Below are positions 32,391 to 41,714 of a stretch of DNA of 64,000 nt, piece by piece. The notes under the pieces were generated by a model that worked only from the letters and a program-made list of their open reading frames with translations, had not been told where the DNA came from and did no database searches. Source of the stretch: an uncultured Prevotella sp. (GTDB taxonomy: Bacteria > Bacteroidota > Bacteroidia > Bacteroidales > Bacteroidaceae); the NCBI GenBank assembly GCA_900540885.1, contig UQHJ01000002.1:1-64000 (forward strand), written 5' to 3'. A program made the position numbers and the translations under genes. Each line of letters opens with the position of its first letter. Within the stretch, counting starts at the first letter, position 1.

Positions 32391-32867
32391 TTAGCGTAGC
32401 TTCTTAAAGATTAAACTATCAAGCGAAGAGCACAATATGAGTGTGCTTGCATTAAGTCGCTTGATGTCGTACGTCGTAGCATTGCCGCGAATGCCGAGTG
32501 GAATAAGTTCGGTAGAGTTTGCGTTGGTAATTAAACTGTCGCGGTCGCGATAGTGAATGTAAGTCGGGCCTACTTGCAAGGTTGAACCACTGTAATGAAA
32601 ACGTGCAACCGTTTCGTTTGTAAAAGTGTTGAGTGGCTTTGCTGATGTAATGTAAAGCAGTTTTAACTGGATATTCCAATAGATATTGTCGGCGCGTTTG
32701 TCTGTGGCGAGTGTTGCTACATAGTGCGCGTCGCTATGGGTCGTTTTAGAATACATTTCGGAAAGTTGCCATTTGCCGTCCAACATACCGTTCTCAGGCA
32801 TCTTTGAACAATAAGAGAACGACAATATCGAAAGCGATGCGAAAAGAATAGATAAAGAAACTTTCAT
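32391..32867 (-). CDS. Small lipocalin-like lipoprotein (hypothetical)
   Basis: This 158-residue predicted lipoprotein has lipobox-like FSYC (Cys about 20) and the opening LDGKWQLSEMYSK, the usual start of the lipocalin-like fold of small Bacteroidales lipoproteins (G-x-W). The rest is predicted beta-rich with no family signature I can name with certainty. It lies 19 bases downstream of the Wzi-family gene and is probably co-transcribed with it, suggesting an envelope or surface polysaccharide role (inference). The end of the gene lies within 200 bases of repeat element copy 1. Confidence 0.65.
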   Translation of the reverse strand: MKVSLSILFASLSILSFSYCSKMPENGMLDGKWQLSEMYSKTTHSDAHYVATLATDKRADNIYWNIQLKLLYITSAKPLNTFTNETVARFHYSGSTLQVGPTYIHYRDRDSLITNANSTELIPLGIRGNATTYDIKRLNASTLILCSSLDSLIFKKLR

Positions 32868-32886
32868 GTGTTTTATTGTTTACCGA

Positions 32887-34413
32887 TTAGTGTAATAAAA
32901 GCCCCGTTTTCGCCAATGTGAGCTGGAAACCCATGTTATTGCCCATGAGCGTTCCGTGGTCAAAAGCGTAAGCCGCCTTTAGACTCCACCCCTGGGCGTT
33001 AAGTTTGCCTAAACGTTGTGGCGCGTACTTTACTTCGGCCATAAAGCTATGGTTTGTGCGTGCTTTGGTGTAAGGAACGGCATAGGTGCCAAGGCTGCGT
33101 TGGTGAGTATAGAGCAGTCGATAATGCAAAGAGGGAGTGGGCGTTCCGCTAATGCCTATGTGATGAGCTTTAAAGCGATTAGAGGTGAAGGTGAGGTCGA
33201 CATTATGATTGTAGAGGGGCGAAGTAAATAGAGGGTTACCCATTGCTTGTCCCCAGTGTTGCCAACCAGCGTAGATGTTGTGATTGTAATAATTGTCAAC
33301 ACCGCTTATTTGGTCAGGTATGGCTTCTGTATGGTCGTGATAGACAGAACCGCTTTGATAGGTCGTCTTCATGTATTCATATACGATGTTGTCAACAAGA
33401 CGATTGTGGGGAAGTTTGGCTTCAACGCCCACAAGACCGTCAAACCAACCGTATTGCAGAAACATCTGTGAATGATCTTCGAAGAAATGGTCGTAGTAAG
33501 CACTCACGCTCCAATCTTTGCCATTCCACGTGAGGCGTGCCAACCAACTACCCAAGGTGTTGCCCGTAGAATTGGCATATCCGTCGCCGTCGGTGCTATC
33601 GCCTCCACCGCCAAAGGTGGCATTGATAAAGTCTTTTAGCGTATGGCTCATTTTAATAGGCTTAGCACTTGTGCCGTCCCATGTTTGGCTATTGTAGGCG
33701 GTGCCACCAAACTGTGTAGCCCATTCAAGTCCACCTTCGAAGACGAGTGGAAACTTATCTTTATTTCCTAAACGTATATAGCCCGCTTTGGTGTGTAGCA
33801 GAACGTTTTTAGCATAGTGAGCATCTCCGCCTCCTACATAGTCTTGCTGAAAGTTGCCGTCTGTCATCATGCCATAGCTGATATGTCCGCGAATGGCTGC
33901 CCAATGGCCTCGACCACTAATGTTCCAATATTCGGGCATTTCGAAACGGAAAGCAGGCACAGGGCGTGCGTTAATGCCTAATGTTTGTCCGCCACTGCTT
34001 AATTCTTCATTCTTTAATGCCAAAGGTAGTTGTTTTGCACCCAAAGTTAAGCGCACAAGTCGATAGTCAAAGTCTGCATAAAGTTGTTGTACTACAAACT
34101 TGCTAGAATAGCTGATGGGCGCAACGATATCTGCACCATAACCAATGCGCCATTGATGTGTGGAGTCGGCTGTGGTGTTGTGAAAGATAGAAGCACGTGC
34201 GTAACCGTTGTTTTGCTTTATAGAAGATAGTCCGTAACGATTGGCAGTGAGCCAAAGTGGCGTGTCGTCATTAGAAAAGTTTCCTTGAAATTCCGCATTG
34301 TAGGTTACATTATGTACAGCACGAGACAACGCATTATCGCTCTGTGCAAACGTGGGGACACATGCGTTTGCTATTAGCAGAGCAATGAAGAGTAATTGAT
34401 ATTTTCGTTTCAT
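32887..34413 (-). CDS. Wzi-family outer membrane protein (capsule assembly)
   Basis: This 508-residue outer membrane beta barrel has a signal peptide (about 1-23, ending PTFAQ). The sequence follows the Caps_assemb_Wzi family: NAEFQGNFSNDDTPLWLTAN near the N-terminus, RLTLGAKQLPLALKNEELSS, ARPVPAFRFEMPEYWNISG, and a barrel with many aromatic strands, ending TLAKTGLLLH. In enterobacteria Wzi anchors capsule at the surface; in Bacteroidales many Wzi homologues occur without a capsule locus, and none is visible here. The pgeF gene ends 13 bases upstream, and the lipocalin-like gene follows. Confidence 0.88.
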   Translation of the reverse strand: MKRKYQLLFIALLIANACVPTFAQSDNALSRAVHNVTYNAEFQGNFSNDDTPLWLTANRYGLSSIKQNNGYARASIFHNTTADSTHQWRIGYGADIVAPISYSSKFVVQQLYADFDYRLVRLTLGAKQLPLALKNEELSSGGQTLGINARPVPAFRFEMPEYWNISGRGHWAAIRGHISYGMMTDGNFQQDYVGGGDAHYAKNVLLHTKAGYIRLGNKDKFPLVFEGGLEWATQFGGTAYNSQTWDGTSAKPIKMSHTLKDFINATFGGGGDSTDGDGYANSTGNTLGSWLARLTWNGKDWSVSAYYDHFFEDHSQMFLQYGWFDGLVGVEAKLPHNRLVDNIVYEYMKTTYQSGSVYHDHTEAIPDQISGVDNYYNHNIYAGWQHWGQAMGNPLFTSPLYNHNVDLTFTSNRFKAHHIGISGTPTPSLHYRLLYTHQRSLGTYAVPYTKARTNHSFMAEVKYAPQRLGKLNAQGWSLKAAYAFDHGTLMGNNMGFQLTLAKTGLLLH

Positions 34414-34426
34414 ATAGGGAGGTATG

Positions 34427-35245
34427 CTATGGTTGATTGAGCATTATGCCAGTGAAGATGCGCCCTGAGTTGATACCTAACTTGCGGGCTGAAAAGAAGG
34501 TGTCGGCGTGACTGAAAGTGCATATACCAGCTATCTGAATATTAGAAAGCGGTATGCCTGTCTCTTCCAAAAGCCAACTATTTGCCGCCCAAAGGTCGAT
34601 GTGAGGACGTGACGTGGCGTATCGCGGAGATCGTGAGATGATACTTTGCGGAAATCCTGCTTGAAGGAATTGTTGCACCACTTCCTCTCCCACCTCAAAG
34701 GCTTCAACCGAGATACTTGGGCCTATAATGGCTTTGCAATGTTGAGGGGAGGTGTTATACTGGAGGGTCATCTGCTGAATTGCGTGTTGCGCAATTCGAC
34801 TGACCGTTCCTCGCCACCCCGCGTGAATAGCTGCGATAGCATGGTGTGCTTCGTCAAATATAAGAATGGGTACACAGTCTGCTGTAGAAATGCCAATGCA
34901 CTGTTGTGGTAAATTGGTAATAAGTGCATCAATGTCTTGCAATAGGGTTACTTGTTCTGTCGCTGATTTTGACAAGAACGATGTGTCAATGCGTTGAACG
35001 TTAGCAGTGTGAGTTTGACGTGGCAACCATAGTTGGTTTAATTGAATGTGTAGCGTATCACAGAGCCATTGTTTGTTCTCTTGGACTCGTTCGGGAGCAT
35101 CACCGCAGTAGTGTGTGACGTTAAAGGCTGCATAATTGCCCATCTCTTTTATTCTTTCGGAAGAAAGGGGGTGGGGCGAAACTCTTGTTGTTGAAAATGC
35201 AGTTGCGTTGGGTGAAAGTTTATAATCAAGCAGCGTATTGTTCAT
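34427..35245 (-). CDS. pgeF: Peptidoglycan editing factor PgeF (YfiH/DUF152 family)
   Basis: This 272-residue Cu-oxidase_4 family protein carries the metal-site signature in STADCVPILIFDEAHHAIAA followed by IHAGWRGTVSRIAQHAI, and the C-terminal CTFSHADTFFSARK. In E. coli the protein corrects mis-incorporated L-Ser in peptidoglycan; homologues are often annotated as polyphenol oxidase or laccase. The N-terminus lacks a signal peptide, so it is cytoplasmic. It lies 130 bases downstream of obg, across a terminator at 35265-35331, and is followed closely by the Wzi gene. Confidence 0.92.
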   Translation of the reverse strand: MNNTLLDYKLSPNATAFSTTRVSPHPLSSERIKEMGNYAAFNVTHYCGDAPERVQENKQWLCDTLHIQLNQLWLPRQTHTANVQRIDTSFLSKSATEQVTLLQDIDALITNLPQQCIGISTADCVPILIFDEAHHAIAAIHAGWRGTVSRIAQHAIQQMTLQYNTSPQHCKAIIGPSISVEAFEVGEEVVQQFLQAGFPQSIISRSPRYATSRPHIDLWAANSWLLEETGIPLSNIQIAGICTFSHADTFFSARKLGINSGRIFTGIMLNQP

Positions 35246-35264
35246 TGGAGGGGGAGAGTGAAAA

Positions 35265-35331
35265 AATGGATAGATGAATGATACCTTTGATAATATGCTG
35301 CTATAATCGTTGTATGATTCATCTATCCATT
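35265..35331 (-). terminator. Terminator-like hairpin after obg
   Basis: AATGGATAGATGAAT (35265-35279) is the exact complement of ATTCATCTATCCATT (35317-35331), followed on the minus strand by TTTTCACTC. The loop is 37 bases. Confidence 0.7.
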
Positions 35332-35375
35332 ACTATTCTATAATAAGGGAATAAGGGTGAAGTTTAGGAAGGGAG

Positions 35376-36545
35376 TTAGTCCTCAAGATCTTCCATGTCG
35401 TAAATGTCGTCGTCGGTAATGCCGTCAATCTCTTCAAGTTCGTCAAGGTCGTAGTCAGCTTGCCAATCAGCGAAATCGGCATCAAGTGCCTTTACTTCTC
35501 GGTCGCGATGTACGATAGAACCTCCTTCGGTGACAGATTGCAACTTATTGCTTTCGCTATTAAGTTCTTCCCATAACACGTCTTTTAATTGATCTAAGCC
35601 GAAACCTGTTACGGCCGAAATGTATACGACAGGAAGGTCGGTGGGAAGTTCGGCTTTCAGCATTTCCATGAGTTCTTCGTCCAGTAGATCGCATTTGGTT
35701 ACGGCAAGTACGCGATGCTTGTCAAGCATGCCAGGATTAAACTTTTGCAATTCACCTAACAAAATGTTGTACTCTTTTGCAATATTGTCGGTGTCGCCTG
35801 GAACCATAAAGAGCAACAACGAGTTACGCTCAATGTGACGCAAAAAGCGCAAACCAAGACCGCGGCCTTCACTTGCTCCTTCGATAATACCAGGAATGTC
35901 GGCCATAACAAATGACTTGTGGTCGCGATAAGCAACGACGCCCAAACTGGGTTCCATTGTAGTGAAGGGATAGTTGGCAATTTTAGGACGAGCCGAAGAT
36001 AGTGCTGACACTAATGTAGACTTTCCAGCATTAGGGAAACCTACCAAACCTACGTCAGCAAGTAGCTTTAGCTCAAGAATAACCATCATCTCTTGCATAG
36101 GCTCGCCAGGCTGTGCGTAGCGAGGAGCCTGATTGGTCGAGGTGCGGAACTGCCAGTTGCCAAGTCCACCACGGCCGCCTTTAAGCAACATTACGACCTG
36201 TCCGTCTTCTGTCACGTCGCAGATGTACTTACCCGTTTCGGCATCGTAAGCTACTGTGCCGGGAGGTACGTCGATGTAGCGGTCGGCACCGTCAGAGCCG
36301 TGAGAACAACATTTTGAACCATTGCCTCCATTCTCAGCAAACACGTGACGGTCGTAGCGTAAGTGTAACAGTGTCCAATAATTGTGGTTGCCGCGAAGGT
36401 AGATATTGCCACCGCGACCACCATCTCCACCATCGGGACCTCCGTTAGGTTGGTATTTGGCTCGATGCATGTGCATAGAACCTCTTCCGCCCTTGCCAGA
36501 GCGGCAAAATATCTTTACGTAGTCTACAAAGTTTGATTCGGCCAT
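35376..36545 (-). CDS. obgE: GTPase Obg (CgtA)
   Basis: This 389-residue ribosome-associated GTPase acts in 50S assembly and stress signalling. The Gly-rich Obg fold comes first (FVDYVKIFCRSGKGGRGS, GGPDGGDGGRGGNIYLRG; about residues 1-160). The G domain has G1 GFPNAGKSTL, switch region NYPFTTMEPSLG, G3 DIPGIIEGASEGRGLG and G4 TKCD. The C-terminal tail is acidic (DLDELEEIDGITDDDIYDME), common in Bacteroidota. Length and motif order are canonical. Confidence 0.97.
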   Translation of the reverse strand: MAESNFVDYVKIFCRSGKGGRGSMHMHRAKYQPNGGPDGGDGGRGGNIYLRGNHNYWTLLHLRYDRHVFAENGGNGSKCCSHGSDGADRYIDVPPGTVAYDAETGKYICDVTEDGQVVMLLKGGRGGLGNWQFRTSTNQAPRYAQPGEPMQEMMVILELKLLADVGLVGFPNAGKSTLVSALSSARPKIANYPFTTMEPSLGVVAYRDHKSFVMADIPGIIEGASEGRGLGLRFLRHIERNSLLLFMVPGDTDNIAKEYNILLGELQKFNPGMLDKHRVLAVTKCDLLDEELMEMLKAELPTDLPVVYISAVTGFGLDQLKDVLWEELNSESNKLQSVTEGGSIVHRDREVKALDADFADWQADYDLDELEEIDGITDDDIYDMEDLED

Positions 36546-36618
36546 AGCATGTTTATATGTTCAAAATATTCGGTTAGATGAATGCGTAACAGATAGGGCT
36601 ATCGTTGCAATATAAAAA

Positions 36619-36705
36619 GTGCAGATGTTTTTTAGTCAAGTAATCTTTGCTAAGTTAGCAAAAACTTTAGGCCCTTGCTATTAGCGTACTAAAAATCATC
36701 TGCAC
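36619..36705 (-). terminator. Composite hairpin after adk
   Basis: GTGCAGATG (36619-36627) pairs with CATCTGCAC (36697-36705), extended by TTTTTAGT and ACTAAAAA. A perfect inner dyad TTTGCTAA-G-TTAGCAAA sits at 36646-36662. It lies 20 bases past the adk stop and ends in A/T-rich sequence. Confidence 0.7.
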
Positions 36706-36724
36706 GTAAGTAAAAGTAAGGGTT

Positions 36725-37294
36725 TTATAGACTATCAATTACAGCGCAGAGGGCTGCATTGATTTCTTCAAGTGCACCATAACCCTTAACTGCGTGGCGC
36801 TTGCCTTCCTTTTCGTACCATTCGATGAGGGGAGCAGTCTGGCCGTTGTATACGTCGAGACGCTTCTTAATGGTTTCAGCATTGTCATCGGCACGACCTG
36901 AGGTCTTGCCACGGTTGATAAGGCGATCCATAAGCATATCTTCGGGTACATCGAGTTCAAGCATACCTGCAACTTCTGTGTTGCGGTCGGCTAACATCTT
37001 TTTCAGTGCTTCTGCTTGGGGAATCGTGCGGGGGAAACCATCAAAGATTACGCCTTCGCAAGGGCAGAGTGAATCGTAGGTAGCTGCAAGGATGTCAATC
37101 ATTAATGAATCGGGAATGAGTTGGCCATTATCAATGTAGCCTTTGGCAGTTTTGCCTAACTCTGTTCCGTTCTTGATTTCAGCGCGGAGCACATCACCAG
37201 TTGAAATGTGCTTGAAACCGTACTTCTGTACGAGCAAATCGCTCTGTGTGCCTTTGCCTGAACCAGGAGCACCGAAGATGACGATATTTTTCAT
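36725..37294 (-). CDS. adk: Adenylate kinase (short form)
   Basis: This 189-residue kinase interconverts AMP, ADP and ATP. The P-loop is FGAPGSGKGTQSDLL (about 7-21). The AMP-binding region is HISTGDVLRAEI, then FDGFPRTIPQAEAL and the short LID DRLINRGKTSGRADDN, which lacks the extended zinc-binding LID of long-form enzymes. It lies 52 bases downstream of hpt on the same strand, making a purine salvage pair. Confidence 0.97.
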   Translation of the reverse strand: MKNIVIFGAPGSGKGTQSDLLVQKYGFKHISTGDVLRAEIKNGTELGKTAKGYIDNGQLIPDSLMIDILAATYDSLCPCEGVIFDGFPRTIPQAEALKKMLADRNTEVAGMLELDVPEDMLMDRLINRGKTSGRADDNAETIKKRLDVYNGQTAPLIEWYEKEGKRHAVKGYGALEEINAALCAVIDSL

Positions 37295-37346
37295 TGTTTC
37301 GTTTAGTGTTGGTTTTGTTATTGTTTAGTTAAGTGCGTGCGGAATG

Positions 37347-37883
37347 TTAATCCGTCACGGTGTAGATACTGGGTAAGTTGCGGCCTTCGCCATCGTAGTC
37401 AAGACCATAGCCAACGATGAAGTCGTTAGGAATTTCAAAGCAGCAGTAAGGTATGTCAAGCTTGACTTGTAAGTTGCCTGGCTTAACAAGTAGTGCTGCA
37501 ATGTGTATGGCTCGCGGTTGCTTCTCAGCTAAAAGGTTGAGCAAATGTTGCATGGTAAGACCTGAGTCGATGATGTCTTCTACGATTACCACCGTGCGGT
37601 CTTTGATGTCCTCCTTCAACCCAATGAGTTGCTTAACAGCTCCCGTTGATGACGTGCCTTCGTATGATGCCATGCGCACGAATGAAATTTCGCAAGGAGT
37701 TGTAATGCCACGCATGAGGTCGGCAGCAAAGACAAACGAACCATTGAGCACTGCAAGGAATAGTGGATGCTGGTCTTTCAAGTCGTCACTAATTTGTGCG
37801 GCAACTTGTGCTACACGTTTTTTAATCTTTTCTTCTGGAATGGAAACCGAGAACTGTCGGTCGCGAACCATAATTTTATCCAT
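37347..37883 (-). CDS. hpt: Hypoxanthine phosphoribosyltransferase
   Basis: This 178-residue salvage enzyme converts hypoxanthine or guanine with PRPP to IMP or GMP. The PRPP motif is VVIVEDIIDSGLTMQHLL. Other conserved parts are FLAVLNGSFVFAADLMRG, VRMASYEGTSSTG, and the C-terminal FIVGYGLDYDGEGRNLPSIY. The frame opens 20 codons earlier at 37943 with a non-conserved stretch. I chose ATG 37883 (MDKIMVRDRQF) because it fits the family's N-terminus. A -7 box at 37972-37979 (TAAATTTG on the minus strand) gives a leader of about 85 bases. Confidence 0.93.
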   Translation of the reverse strand: MDKIMVRDRQFSVSIPEEKIKKRVAQVAAQISDDLKDQHPLFLAVLNGSFVFAADLMRGITTPCEISFVRMASYEGTSSTGAVKQLIGLKEDIKDRTVVIVEDIIDSGLTMQHLLNLLAEKQPRAIHIAALLVKPGNLQVKLDIPYCCFEIPNDFIVGYGLDYDGEGRNLPSIYTVTD

Positions 37884-37971
37884 GATTTGTATAATGACTT
37901 TTACTTTGAAGGGTTGGCTTGATGATGCTTTACAAACGCACAAAGTAGCCTCAAAGGTTATTTTTAGACTG

Positions 37972-37979
37972 CAAATTTA
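37972..37979 (-). promoter_or_regulatory. -7 box of the hpt-adk unit
   Basis: TAAATTTG on the minus strand, 88 bases upstream of the chosen hpt start. It lies in the 149-base gap downstream of the ABC exporter gene. Confidence 0.5.
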
Positions 37980-38032
37980 GTACAACTTGTTACTTTATGC
38001 AAGGAATTGGGTGATTTTTACGTCGTTTGCTT

Positions 38033-39670
38033 TTAAAGTTTCAACTTTTGTGTTACGTATTTTAGTACAAGGGGACGATGTGTTATGAAGATTAATGTGC
38101 GGTTGGCAAAGTGGGTAACGATGCGTTGTAGTACTGTTTCTTCAGTAGTAGGGTCGAGTGAAGAGGTAGCCTCGTCAAAGATAAAGACGCTGCCGTCAGC
38201 TAACAAGGCGCGTGCAATGGCAATGCGTTGTGCTTGCCCTTCAGAAAGCCCGTCGCCTGCTTCGCCACAAGGGGTTTCTAATCCTTTTGCTTTCTTATAT
38301 ACAAAGTCTGCTGCTGCGGTATGAAGTGCAGTTTTTAATTCCTCATCAGTTGCGTCGGGCTTGCCTAATAGTAAATTGCTGCGAATTGTCCCAGAAAACA
38401 AGGTGTTGCCTTGAGGAACATAGGCAAAGTTCGCTCTGAGATCGGGGCGCATCGTGATTTCTTTGCCACTGCCGTCAATCAAAGCTATCTTTCCTTCTGT
38501 GGGTTGAATGAGCGAGAGTAAAAGCCGAATAAGGGTAGTCTTTCCTGCGCCCGTTTCACCTACAATAGCTGTAATGCTACCAGCAGGAAATGAATAGCAA
38601 AAGTTGTTGAATATGAGACGGGAAGATGTTGTATATTGAAAGGTTAGGTTAGATAACTGAACACCAACAGAAGGAATGAGTTTTGTCGGTGTGTTAGCTT
38701 CCTCTTGTGCGATGTTTTCGATGTCCATTAAGCGCTCGGTAGCAGTAAAGGACGTAATGAAGATAGGAATGAACTTCGACAAGTTGCGCACGGGGCCTTG
38801 AATTTGACCTACAAGTTGTATAAAAGCTAACATCGCACCGTAAGTTATAAGCCCTTTGGAGAGGTTGGTAGCTCCCCAAATAAACGTAACGAAGTAACCT
38901 GTAGCAAAGCCTAAGTTTAACAAACTTGACGATATGGTGGCATAGCGCGTGCGTGATAGTATGATTTGATGAAGCTGCGCTTGTTGTGAAGTGAGCCTGT
39001 TCGTAAAATACGCGACACGTTGTAATGTCTTGATTATCATTACATGTTGCAGCGACTCTTGAATGGTTGATTGAATCTTACTTTCCTCATCGCGCGCTTG
39101 ATGAGATAGTTTACGCATCTTCTTAATGTAGAGTTTACTGCTAATAATAAAGAAAGGTATAACGCACACAATGATAATAGCCAACGTGCTATCCATGAAG
39201 AATAGGAAGAAGAAGGCACCAATGAATTGCGCTAAGGTGGTAATGAAAGAGGGTATGCTTTCGGTTACAAAGTTAACCACGTCATTTACGTCGTGCTCAA
39301 TGCGGTTGGTGAGATTGCCCGTATGATAAGTTTTGAGTTCTGTCCATTTGCAGCGCAATAGCCTATTAAATAGGTGTTGCCGCATGGAGTTTTGTGCCTT
39401 CACTCCCAATATCGCTCGAATCCAACGTGAGGATAACCCCAATACGATGCGTGTAAACATAATAAGGGCTATCAATAGAAATGCTTGGTGTAACGTTACG
39501 GCTGTGGTGTTATGTGTCGCTACATCAATGGCTAACTTAGTAGCCCAAACAAAAGCAAGGTCAAGCAAAACAAGTAATATGCCTACGGTGGTGTTGAGCG
39601 TTATTTGTAATGAATGCCCTCGTAATTGTGTAATCAAATAGCGAATGATATGCGGAAGTGGACGGGTCAT
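38033..39670 (-). CDS. ABC exporter (fused permease-ATPase)
   Basis: This 545-residue half-transporter has six transmembrane segments in the first 300 residues (ABC_membrane domain), with the coupling segment HTGNLTNRIEHDVNDVVNF. The nucleotide-binding domain has Walker A VGETGAGKTTLIRLL, a Q-loop in FAYVPQGNTLFSG, signature LSEGQAQRIAIARALL, Walker B VFIFDEATSSLD and H-loop FITHRP. It would act as a homodimer. The substrate is unknown; lipids, peptides or drugs are possible. The nadK gene ends 56 bases upstream on the same strand, so they may be co-transcribed. Confidence 0.93.
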   Translation of the reverse strand: MTRPLPHIIRYLITQLRGHSLQITLNTTVGILLVLLDLAFVWATKLAIDVATHNTTAVTLHQAFLLIALIMFTRIVLGLSSRWIRAILGVKAQNSMRQHLFNRLLRCKWTELKTYHTGNLTNRIEHDVNDVVNFVTESIPSFITTLAQFIGAFFFLFFMDSTLAIIIVCVIPFFIISSKLYIKKMRKLSHQARDEESKIQSTIQESLQHVMIIKTLQRVAYFTNRLTSQQAQLHQIILSRTRYATISSSLLNLGFATGYFVTFIWGATNLSKGLITYGAMLAFIQLVGQIQGPVRNLSKFIPIFITSFTATERLMDIENIAQEEANTPTKLIPSVGVQLSNLTFQYTTSSRLIFNNFCYSFPAGSITAIVGETGAGKTTLIRLLLSLIQPTEGKIALIDGSGKEITMRPDLRANFAYVPQGNTLFSGTIRSNLLLGKPDATDEELKTALHTAAADFVYKKAKGLETPCGEAGDGLSEGQAQRIAIARALLADGSVFIFDEATSSLDPTTEETVLQRIVTHFANRTLIFITHRPLVLKYVTQKLKL

Positions 39671-39726
39671 GTCTGTTCTTTTTTATAGTATGTGGCGCGT
39701 GGGGATTGTTTGAAAGGCGTTGTGCT

Positions 39727-40617
39727 TTAGTTGCGTTGGTCTGCTCCCCACATAAGTTTATCGCGCAAAGTTTCAAAGAAGTGTTTGTGCTTTATCTTTA
39801 TGACCTTAATCGTATGAGGAGCGCATTCAAGCGATATGACGATAGAGTGGGGGAGACTTTCGCTCTGTCCGTCGCAAGCTAATAGGAAGTTGTGGCTACG
39901 GCTACACACCTCTAACCTAATCTTCACGTCGTCACGTACTACAACAGGGCGAACAGAAAGACTATGCGGTGCAATGGGGGAAATGCAAAACGTGCCTGAT
40001 TGCGGTACAAGTATGGGTCCACCTACGCTTAAAGAGTAACCAGTAGAGCCTGTGGGGGTGGATATGATAAGTCCGTCTGCTAAGTAGTTGGTTAAGAAGT
40101 GGTCGTTGACGTATGTTTTTATCTCAATGAGTGAGGAGTTGTCATGCTTTAGTACAGCTACTTCATTTAAAGCGTAAGGATAGAATGTAGATAGCTTCCC
40201 ATCTTTCATAACCGCTAACGCCTTGCGCTTTTCAATTACATATTCACCTTTGCATAGTGCTTCAAGTGATTCATCAATGCCTTCGGGCGATACGTCAGCC
40301 AAGAAACCTAAACGCCCTGTGTTAATTCCTAAAATGGGAATGCCGCTTGCGCCAACTAAGGCTGCTGTTCCTAAGAAAGTGCCATCGCCCCCAATTGAAA
40401 TAGCAACGTGCGCACAACAATGTTGCGTACGCTCGAATGTCTCAATATTTGTAAGGTCTACTTTAAGTTCCTTATGTATAAATGAAGCGAAGTTGCGTTC
40501 TATGCAAATGTGTACATTAAGGTTTTTCAGCTTTTGTAGTATGTGTGATACGTATTGGTTCTTTTTTGTCTGAAATATGTTGCCGAAAAGTGCAAATTTT
40601 AAGTGTGAATAGTCCAT
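39727..40617 (-). CDS. nadK: NAD kinase
   Basis: This 296-residue enzyme phosphorylates NAD+ to NADP+. The catalytic GGDGT motif is in HVAISIGGDGTFLGTAAL. The family signature follows: GIPILGINTGRLGFLADVSP, then LNEVAVLKHDNSSL and YLADGLIISTPTGSTGYSLS with the conserved downstream GGPILVPQ. Length is typical. It appears to be the first gene of a unit with the ABC exporter and lies divergent from pdxJ, with a 225-base region between them. Confidence 0.96.
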   Translation of the reverse strand: MDYSHLKFALFGNIFQTKKNQYVSHILQKLKNLNVHICIERNFASFIHKELKVDLTNIETFERTQHCCAHVAISIGGDGTFLGTAALVGASGIPILGINTGRLGFLADVSPEGIDESLEALCKGEYVIEKRKALAVMKDGKLSTFYPYALNEVAVLKHDNSSLIEIKTYVNDHFLTNYLADGLIISTPTGSTGYSLSVGGPILVPQSGTFCISPIAPHSLSVRPVVVRDDVKIRLEVCSRSHNFLLACDGQSESLPHSIVISLECAPHTIKVIKIKHKHFFETLRDKLMWGADQRN

Positions 40618-40696
40618 TGATGATAAAATAGTTTAAAAAACAGTCTATAAGAATAATTTTTTAGTATTGTCAACTCAGCGAAATCTGTAAAAGTTG

Positions 40697-40704
40697 TACT
40701 TTTG
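40697..40704 (+). promoter_or_regulatory. -7 box upstream of pdxJ
   Basis: TACTTTTG fits TAnnTTTG and gives a leader of about 130 bases before ATG 40843. The leader is A/T-rich with no clear riboswitch fold that I can recognise. Confidence 0.5.
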
Positions 40705-40842
40705 TTTGTTTTTTGGGGAGAAAAACTAAAAGATTTCCCTTTTATGTACGTTTTGGCAAAGAAAAAACGTTGCTATAAAGTATTTCTTTTCTTTTGTCAA
40801 GCGCAAAAATACATTTTTCGTTTTAAATAACGATTAACAATT

Positions 40843-41556
40843 ATGACAAAGTTAAGTGTAAATATTAATAAGGTCGCAACATTGCGCAATGCGCGTGGAG
40901 GTAATAATCCCGATGTGATTCGTGTCGCATTAGATTGCGAACAATTTGGTGCGCAAGGTATCACGGTTCACCCTCGTCCTGATGAACGTCATATACGTCA
41001 TCAGGATGTATTTGACTTGCGTCCAAAGTTAACAACTGAATTTAATATTGAAGGCTACCCCCATGATGACTTTTGTGATTTGGTATTGCAAGTGCAACCT
41101 GCACAGGTGACACTCGTGCCTGATGCACCTGACCAATTAACGTCCAATCATGGGTGGAACACAAAGGTTCATGCAGACTTCTTACGTCCTATAATAGCAC
41201 GTTTTAAAGGAAAGGGCATAAGAGTAAGCGTTTTCGTTGATGCCGATAAAGAAATGGTTCGTTATGCCAAGGATTTGGGCGCTGATCGCGTGGAACTTTA
41301 TACCGAACCATACGCTGCCAATTACGCGCGTAATCGTGAGGAGGCGATAGCTCCTTTTATAGAGGCGGCACGTTATTGTAAAGAAATCGGTTTGGGATTG
41401 AATGCTGGGCATGACTTGAGCCTTCAAAACCTTGCCTATTTTCATCAGTGCATTCCTTGGACGGACGAAGTGAGTATAGGTCATGCACTTATCTGTGATG
41501 CCTTATATATGGGGCTAAAAGAAACGATTCAGCAATATTTAAATTGTCTGGAATAA
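40843..41556 (+). CDS. pdxJ: Pyridoxine 5'-phosphate synthase
   Basis: This 237-residue TIM-barrel enzyme condenses 1-deoxyxylulose 5-phosphate with 1-amino-acetone 3-phosphate in the DXP-dependent vitamin B6 pathway. Family motifs are visible: LSVNINKVATLRNARGGNNP, ITVHPRPDERHIRHQDV, FNIEGYPHDDF, VTLVPDAPDQLTSNHGW and LGLNAGHDLSLQNL. Length matches E. coli PdxJ (243). In many Bacteroidota pdxJ is followed by exbB/tolQ; here that is not so, and a 158-base gap leads to the DJ-1 gene. Confidence 0.96.
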   Translation: MTKLSVNINKVATLRNARGGNNPDVIRVALDCEQFGAQGITVHPRPDERHIRHQDVFDLRPKLTTEFNIEGYPHDDFCDLVLQVQPAQVTLVPDAPDQLTSNHGWNTKVHADFLRPIIARFKGKGIRVSVFVDADKEMVRYAKDLGADRVELYTEPYAANYARNREEAIAPFIEAARYCKEIGLGLNAGHDLSLQNLAYFHQCIPWTDEVSIGHALICDALYMGLKETIQQYLNCLE

Positions 41557-41588
41557 CTTCTTTCGCATAGTTCGAATTTTAATATCGC

Positions 41589-41693
41589 ATGGAAAAGTCA
41601 TCATTGGTGTGGAAAAAAGTCTTTATAGAGAGCGTGGTGATTTTGCGCAGCTATAAGGACAAACCTGTTGTGAAACAAACTTCTACACTTTGA
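41589..41693 (+). CDS. Possible 34-residue peptide (unsupported family)
   Basis: A short frame from ATG 41589 to TGA 41693 in the pdxJ to DJ-1 gap begins MEKSSLVWKKVFIESVVILR. It has no transmembrane segment and no family I recognise. The only support is position and an intact frame, so it may be noise. Confidence 0.15.
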   Translation: MEKSSLVWKKVFIESVVILRSYKDKPVVKQTSTL

Positions 41694-41714
41694 TGAAGCG
41701 TATAAACTAAACAT

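Noticed and set aside
40705..40842. Possible riboswitch in the pdxJ leader
   Set aside because: The leader is A/T-rich with no stable GC-containing stem or known conserved core.
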